Made by a program: the position numbers and the translations under genes
From: an uncultured Erysipelotrichaceae bacterium
GTDB taxonomy: Bacteria; Bacillota_I; Bacilli_A; RF39; UBA660
Direction: 5' to 3'
Assembly (NCBI GenBank): GCA_902783405.1
Contig: CACZQZ010000047.1
Coordinates: forward strand, 1-9,973
DNA length: 9,973 bases
In this document: positions 7,257-9,973 of the stretch, one piece after another
Position numbering within the stretch: position 1 is the first letter of the stretch
Layout of the letters: every line of letters starts with the position of its first letter
The notes under the pieces: generated by a model
The model's input: only the letters and a program-made list of their open reading frames with translations
Databases searched by the model: none
What the model was told of the DNA's origin: nothing

Positions 7257-8183
7257 TTAGTTTTCTCTTTTTCTGAAGATAAGTACGTTTGCTACAACTA
7301 ATGTAATTAAACCAGCAATTCCAACGATTGGACTTGTGATTCCTGTTTTTGGGTTTTCTTTAACACAAATTTTTTGAATACAATCTGTTTCTTTTCCACC
7401 TTCATCGATACATTTTTTAACATCTTTATCTTTGCTTGGATCTTCTTTACAGAATGTACAAATTGATTTAACACATTCTTCTTCTGTTTTTCCACCTTCA
7501 ATACACTCTTTGATTTCTGGATCTTTTGAAGGATCTAATTCACAGTAAGGACTTGGACAATATTCTTGAACACAATCTGCTTCTGATTTTTCTCCAGCAT
7601 CAAGACATTCTTTAATTTGTTGATCTTTTGAAGGATCTGCTTCACAGTAAACTCTTGGACAGTATTCCTGAACACAATTTGTTTCTGTTCCTCCATTATC
7701 AATACATGCCATTATTTCATCGTCTTTACTTGGATCAGATTCACAGAATTTACATTTTCTATTTTCTTCTATAGTAATAGAAAAATCATATTCTTCTCCA
7801 CTACCTTTTTTAGCCTTAAAAGCTACTTCAAAAGTTTCTTCTACAGTAAACTCTAAACTAAAAGTATCTGCTGAAGTGTATGTACGACCACCATATGTAA
7901 CTGTCACACCATCTGCGATTGTACCATTTACATGAATTTTATCTCCAATACAGAATTCAGGATTTACTGTAATACAAGATGAATTCTTTGCAATCATTCC
8001 TTCTTGTGCATCATTTAAAACATCTAATCCTCTTGTTTCTCCATCTAAAACAACTTCTAAACTCGTAAAGTATTCAGATGGATTAGTTGCTGGATTTTGT
8101 GCAGCATGAACTTTATTTACACCAAAAGATAATGTAAGTAAAAAGCATCCCAAAACACCCAATAAAAATTTCATTTTTTTCAT
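7257..8183 (-). CDS. Secreted Cys-rich repeat surface protein with NPKTG sortase sorting signal
   Basis: A 308-residue exported protein of unknown function. A Sec signal peptide (1-27, KMKFLLGVLGCFLLTLSF core, likely cut after VHA) leads into a domain (about 40-140) rich in beta-type sequence with two cysteines (C70, C78). Four tandem repeats of 31-34 residues follow (144-273), each carrying DPSKD, then C-[IL]-x2-G and C-[VI]-[QK]-x2-C, with 17 cysteines in all. The C-terminus is a sorting signal: NPKTG (277-281), a hydrophobic span (about 287-303) and a basic tail RKREN. NPxT-type signals fit class B sortases, and one is encoded immediately upstream. An AGGAGA site lies about 10 nt before the ATG, and a near-consensus promoter and a terminator frame it as its own unit. 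Repeats R2 and R3 are also alike at DNA level. Wall anchoring is well supported; ligand or structural role is unknown. Confidence 0.86.
   Translation of the reverse strand: MKKMKFLLGVLGCFLLTLSFGVNKVHAAQNPATNPSEYFTSLEVVLDGETRGLDVLNDAQEGMIAKNSSCITVNPEFCIGDKIHVNGTIADGVTVTYGGRTYTSADTFSLEFTVEETFEVAFKAKKGSGEEYDFSITIEENRKCKFCESDPSKDDEIMACIDNGGTETNCVQEYCPRVYCEADPSKDQQIKECLDAGEKSEADCVQEYCPSPYCELDPSKDPEIKECIEGGKTEEECVKSICTFCKEDPSKDKDVKKCIDEGGKETDCIQKICVKENPKTGITSPIVGIAGLITLVVANVLIFRKREN
7365..7754 (-). repeat. Four tandem cysteine-rich coding repeats (PSKD repeats)
   Basis: These encode residues 144-175, 176-209, 210-242 and 243-273 of the surface protein. Cysteine spacing is nearly constant: 13, then 10-11, then 5 residues within each unit. 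The two central units share the 17-nt string at 7520-7536 and 7622-7638, 102 bp (34 codons) apart, which points to a fairly recent duplication. The outer units are more diverged. Confidence 0.9.
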
Positions 8184-8210
8184 TTTATCATTCTCTCCTA
8201 TCTATACAAA

Positions 8211-8239
8211 AGTATAATACAAATTTTTTTTTAGGTCAA
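8211..8239 (-). promoter_or_regulatory. Strong promoter of the Cys-rich surface protein gene
   Basis: On the minus strand TTGACC (8234-8239, 5 of 6) is followed after exactly 17 nt by TATACT (8211-8216, 5 of 6). The spacer contains a run of nine A residues. Transcription would start about 20 nt before the ATG, leaving the AGGAGA site in the leader. It is the best promoter match in the window and gives the surface gene expression independent of the sortase gene. Confidence 0.78.
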
Positions 8240-8278
8240 TAGATAATGTCGAATTTTATTTTGTTTTGTAAAATTATG

Positions 8279-9571
8279 TCAAGTAATTCGTTTTGCATGC
8301 AAAACGGTTCGACCATTTTTTAAGCCTCTATTACAAGTAGATAGGGTTAGTATTTTATCGTTTACACTTACTTCTACTCCATAATTATAAATACTTCTAT
8401 TTTTTATTGTTTTTATAAATGTTTTAAACTCATTATCGGTAAACTGAGTTCTAATATAATAATCTTCTACTTTCGTTGTATACGTTGAAAATACTTCAAA
8501 AGTTAATGTTTCTTTTTCAGTAATGACTGTAATTTTGCGATTTTCTTTTACTTGTTGCCAATCTTTATTTAATGTATTTCTTAAACTAGCAAACATAACA
8601 TCTGTATTATGAGCATATATGACTGTATTTCTATCATCAAAATTACCACTATTACGATAGTCCATAAATGCCCAACCATTTTCATTATAATCTTTATAAA
8701 TATTATGATTTAAATAAAAGGTATTATCTTTTGCTTTTACAACAGAGTGATTAATTTTTGTTCCATTTATTTTTATCCATGCTACAGCATCACTATTTAT
8801 TTCTTTTAATTTTTGCATTTCTGTTTTTGTATTTTGAGTAGATGCTATATTAAGATTTTGTTTTCCAAGATTTACTTTTGTAGATACACTTTCTAATACA
8901 TTATGTGTATTTTGTGTATCTTCGAACGATAAATAAAGACGAAAACTAATAAAGGCTCCTATAACAATAGATGCAGTTAGAAAACCATATTTGAAAACAG
9001 TATAAGGTTTTATTACTTTTTCTTCTTTTTTTTGAATTAACAATTCATTCACATCTTTTTCTACGATTTTGCTTATATTCGTTTGTATTTTATTTCCATG
9101 TATCCTTATAATCTCGTAAAGATCTTTTCTGATTTTCATAATGTTTTTAGAAAACATTAAATCATTTGTATGACGAATAATTACAGCATTAATTTCATTA
9201 TTGATGATATCATCAATATTAGTATTTTCAAAAGTTTTATTTATATTCTCTTTTATTGTATTAATTACTATAGAAATTTGTGTTTCTGTAATTTTTTTTA
9301 ATTCATTTTCTTCAAAACAATGTAGTATTTTTTTTAATTCATTTTCTAAGTTTTGACATTTATTTTGAATATTTTTTTTATAACATTCCATAGTAATAAA
9401 AAATAGATAATCTTTTTCAAGACAAACTTGATAATGATGTTCTTCAAAATAATTTATAATATCTTGTTCTAATAAAGAAATATCTTTTTCTATTTTGAAT
9501 GGTATTTGTTTTATTTCATTTAAAACTTTATATACATTCAAAATAAGTTCGTCTTTTTTCTTCTTATTCAT
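8279..9571 (-). CDS. Class B sortase with long cytoplasmic N-terminal extension
   Basis: A membrane cysteine transpeptidase that cuts NPxT-type signals and attaches proteins to the cell wall. The catalytic domain covers about 255-431 (numbered from the first of two Met codons): AWIKINGTKINHSVV, H322 in IYAHN, C414 in LTLSTCNRG and R422 in GRTVLHAK. The helix before the last strands (DNEFKTFIKTIKN, 380-392) is typical of class B. The sole membrane segment is at about 197-216, so catalysis is outside (N-in topology). The first 190 or so residues are charged, helical-looking and cytoplasmic, far longer than the usual SrtB N-terminus. Tandem Met codons begin the gene: AGGTGG is 1 nt from the first (9574) and 4 nt from the second (9571), so the second is preferred. 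The stop is TGA. The neighbouring NPKTG protein is the obvious substrate. Confidence 0.9.
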   Translation of the reverse strand: MNKKKKDELILNVYKVLNEIKQIPFKIEKDISLLEQDIINYFEEHHYQVCLEKDYLFFITMECYKKNIQNKCQNLENELKKILHCFEENELKKITETQISIVINTIKENINKTFENTNIDDIINNEINAVIIRHTNDLMFSKNIMKIRKDLYEIIRIHGNKIQTNISKIVEKDVNELLIQKKEEKVIKPYTVFKYGFLTASIVIGAFISFRLYLSFEDTQNTHNVLESVSTKVNLGKQNLNIASTQNTKTEMQKLKEINSDAVAWIKINGTKINHSVVKAKDNTFYLNHNIYKDYNENGWAFMDYRNSGNFDDRNTVIYAHNTDVMFASLRNTLNKDWQQVKENRKITVITEKETLTFEVFSTYTTKVEDYYIRTQFTDNEFKTFIKTIKNRSIYNYGVEVSVNDKILTLSTCNRGLKNGRTVLHAKRIT

Positions 9572-9597
9572 CATACCACCTAGTATTCTACTATATC

Positions 9598-9606
9598 AGT
9601 ATAGCA
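9598..9606 (-). promoter_or_regulatory. Extended -10 promoter of the sortase gene
   Basis: The minus strand reads TGCTATACT (9598-9606), an extended -10 with 5 of 6 matches in the hexamer. Only T-rich sequence stands at the -35 position. The start would lie about 17 nt before the first possible ATG. Confidence 0.55.
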
Positions 9607-9727
9607 TAATTTCAAATAAAAAAAAAGATGTTGTTTTGAAAGTAAAATATTTATTTTGATTCATATTCATATTTTTTTCATTATTTAAAAAATTACTCAT
9701 CACTAAAAAAAGTATTATTAAATTTTT
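9607..9727. other. Intergenic AT-rich stretch with no recognised gene or terminator
   Basis: The gap between the end of the Rpn-like gene and the sortase promoter consists of T- and A-runs. It has only short direct repeats (TTCATA repeated at about 9660-9671). No hairpin followed by a T-run could be drawn, so read-through from the upstream gene into the sortase gene is possible. Confidence 0.5.
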
Positions 9728-9973
9728 TTATAACATAGTCATAAGAACTTTTTTAGATAATCCAGTTACTTTAGACACAAAATCTGTTGTTGCTCCTTCT
9801 TTTAGCATTTTTTTAGCTAATTCTAACGTATTCTTTTGTATTCCTTTTATTTCTCCACGTTTCTCACCAATACTAATTCCTTTTGTTTTTCCTCTTTCTT
9901 CTGCTTTTCCGAGTTTTATTTCCATTAATCCCATAACGTCTTCCTCCTCTTTCATTTTTTCATATTCTTTAAT
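9728..9973 (-). CDS. Rpn-family (PD-(D/E)XK) nuclease/putative transposase, C-terminal fragment
   Basis: The frame stays open to the right edge of the window: codons for IKEYEK precede the first in-frame Met at 9955. This is therefore best read as the 3' end of a larger gene. The visible 82 residues end with a charged helix containing short GxxxG/GEK-type units (KAEERGKTKGISIGEKRGEI), then LAKKMLKEG, then a helix-turn-helix-like tail DFVSKVTGLSKKVL. That ending is characteristic of Rpn recombination-promoting nuclease/'PD-(D/E)XK nuclease family transposase' proteins. The catalytic domain would lie outside the window, so activity cannot be judged. No promoter or AGGAGG at good spacing marks Met9955 as a real start, though GAGGAAG at about 9941-9947 precedes an internal Met. 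An independent small protein is the less likely alternative. Confidence 0.68.
   Translation of the reverse strand: MKEYEKMKEEEDVMGLMEIKLGKAEERGKTKGISIGEKRGEIKGIQKNTLELAKKMLKEGATTDFVSKVTGLSKKVLMTML

Noticed and set aside
8139..8153. Lipobox-like VLGC near residues 10-13 of the surface protein
   Set aside because: The cysteine sits in the middle of the hydrophobic core, and the hydrophobic stretch continues after it. The VHA-AQ site and the C-terminal sorting signal fit a wall-anchored protein better than a lipoprotein.
8252..8275. Inverted repeat AATTTTA/TAAAATT after the sortase gene as a terminator
   Set aside because: The stem is 7 bp of only A-T pairs with a 10-nt loop and no following T-run on the minus strand.
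1233..9574. Mycoplasma-type code (TGA as Trp) suggested by the strong AT bias
   Set aside because: TGA ends murB and the sortase gene exactly where the families end, and the tryptophan checked near the FtsA C-terminus is encoded by TGG.

Overview
The window is very AT-rich chromosomal DNA (far below 40% G+C by eye, not computed). It probably comes from a low-GC, Gram-positive-type bacterium of the Firmicutes/Bacilli side, such as an uncultured Erysipelotrichia- or RF39-like gut lineage. The pointers are AGGAGG-type ribosome binding sites, a Bacillus-like murG-murB-divIB-ftsA-ftsZ order, a class B sortase and a sorting-signal surface protein. TGA is a stop (end of murB and of the sortase gene) and a tryptophan checked in ftsA is TGG, so the code is standard rather than the Mycoplasma code. 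The lineage is an inference; no rRNA or tRNA gene is present.

Layout. Nearly everything lies on the minus strand, so minus-strand transcription runs from high to low coordinates. From about 5191 down to the left edge is a division and cell-wall operon: murG, murB, ftsQ/divIB, ftsA, ftsZ, then the first codons of a zinc-ribbon protein cut off by the window edge. MurB makes UDP-MurNAc from the enolpyruvyl precursor, and MurG adds GlcNAc to lipid I to make lipid II. DivIB, FtsA and FtsZ build and anchor the divisome. The first genes are 3-4 nt apart. A 76-nt gap before ftsA holds a possible second promoter. murC, murD, mraY and ftsW are not beside murG here.

Divergently, on the plus strand, sits rpmB (ribosomal protein L28). 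It has its own promoter and is closed by a perfect AT-rich hairpin that can serve both strands.

The right half (about 5578-9574, minus strand) looks like a cell-surface module. It contains a class B sortase with an unusual cytoplasmic N-terminal extension of about 190 residues. Next is a secreted protein with four cysteine-rich repeats and a C-terminal NPKTG sorting signal, under a near-consensus promoter. Last is a multi-pass protein O-mannosyltransferase-like glycosyltransferase with an extracytoplasmic insert. The simple reading is that the sortase anchors the Cys-rich protein and the GT39-type enzyme may glycosylate exported protein. The first link is well supported by motifs; the second rests only on adjacency.

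The right edge holds the C-terminal part of a probable Rpn/PD-(D/E)XK 'putative transposase' family protein. No CRISPR array, tRNA, rRNA, complete insertion sequence or prophage gene is visible.
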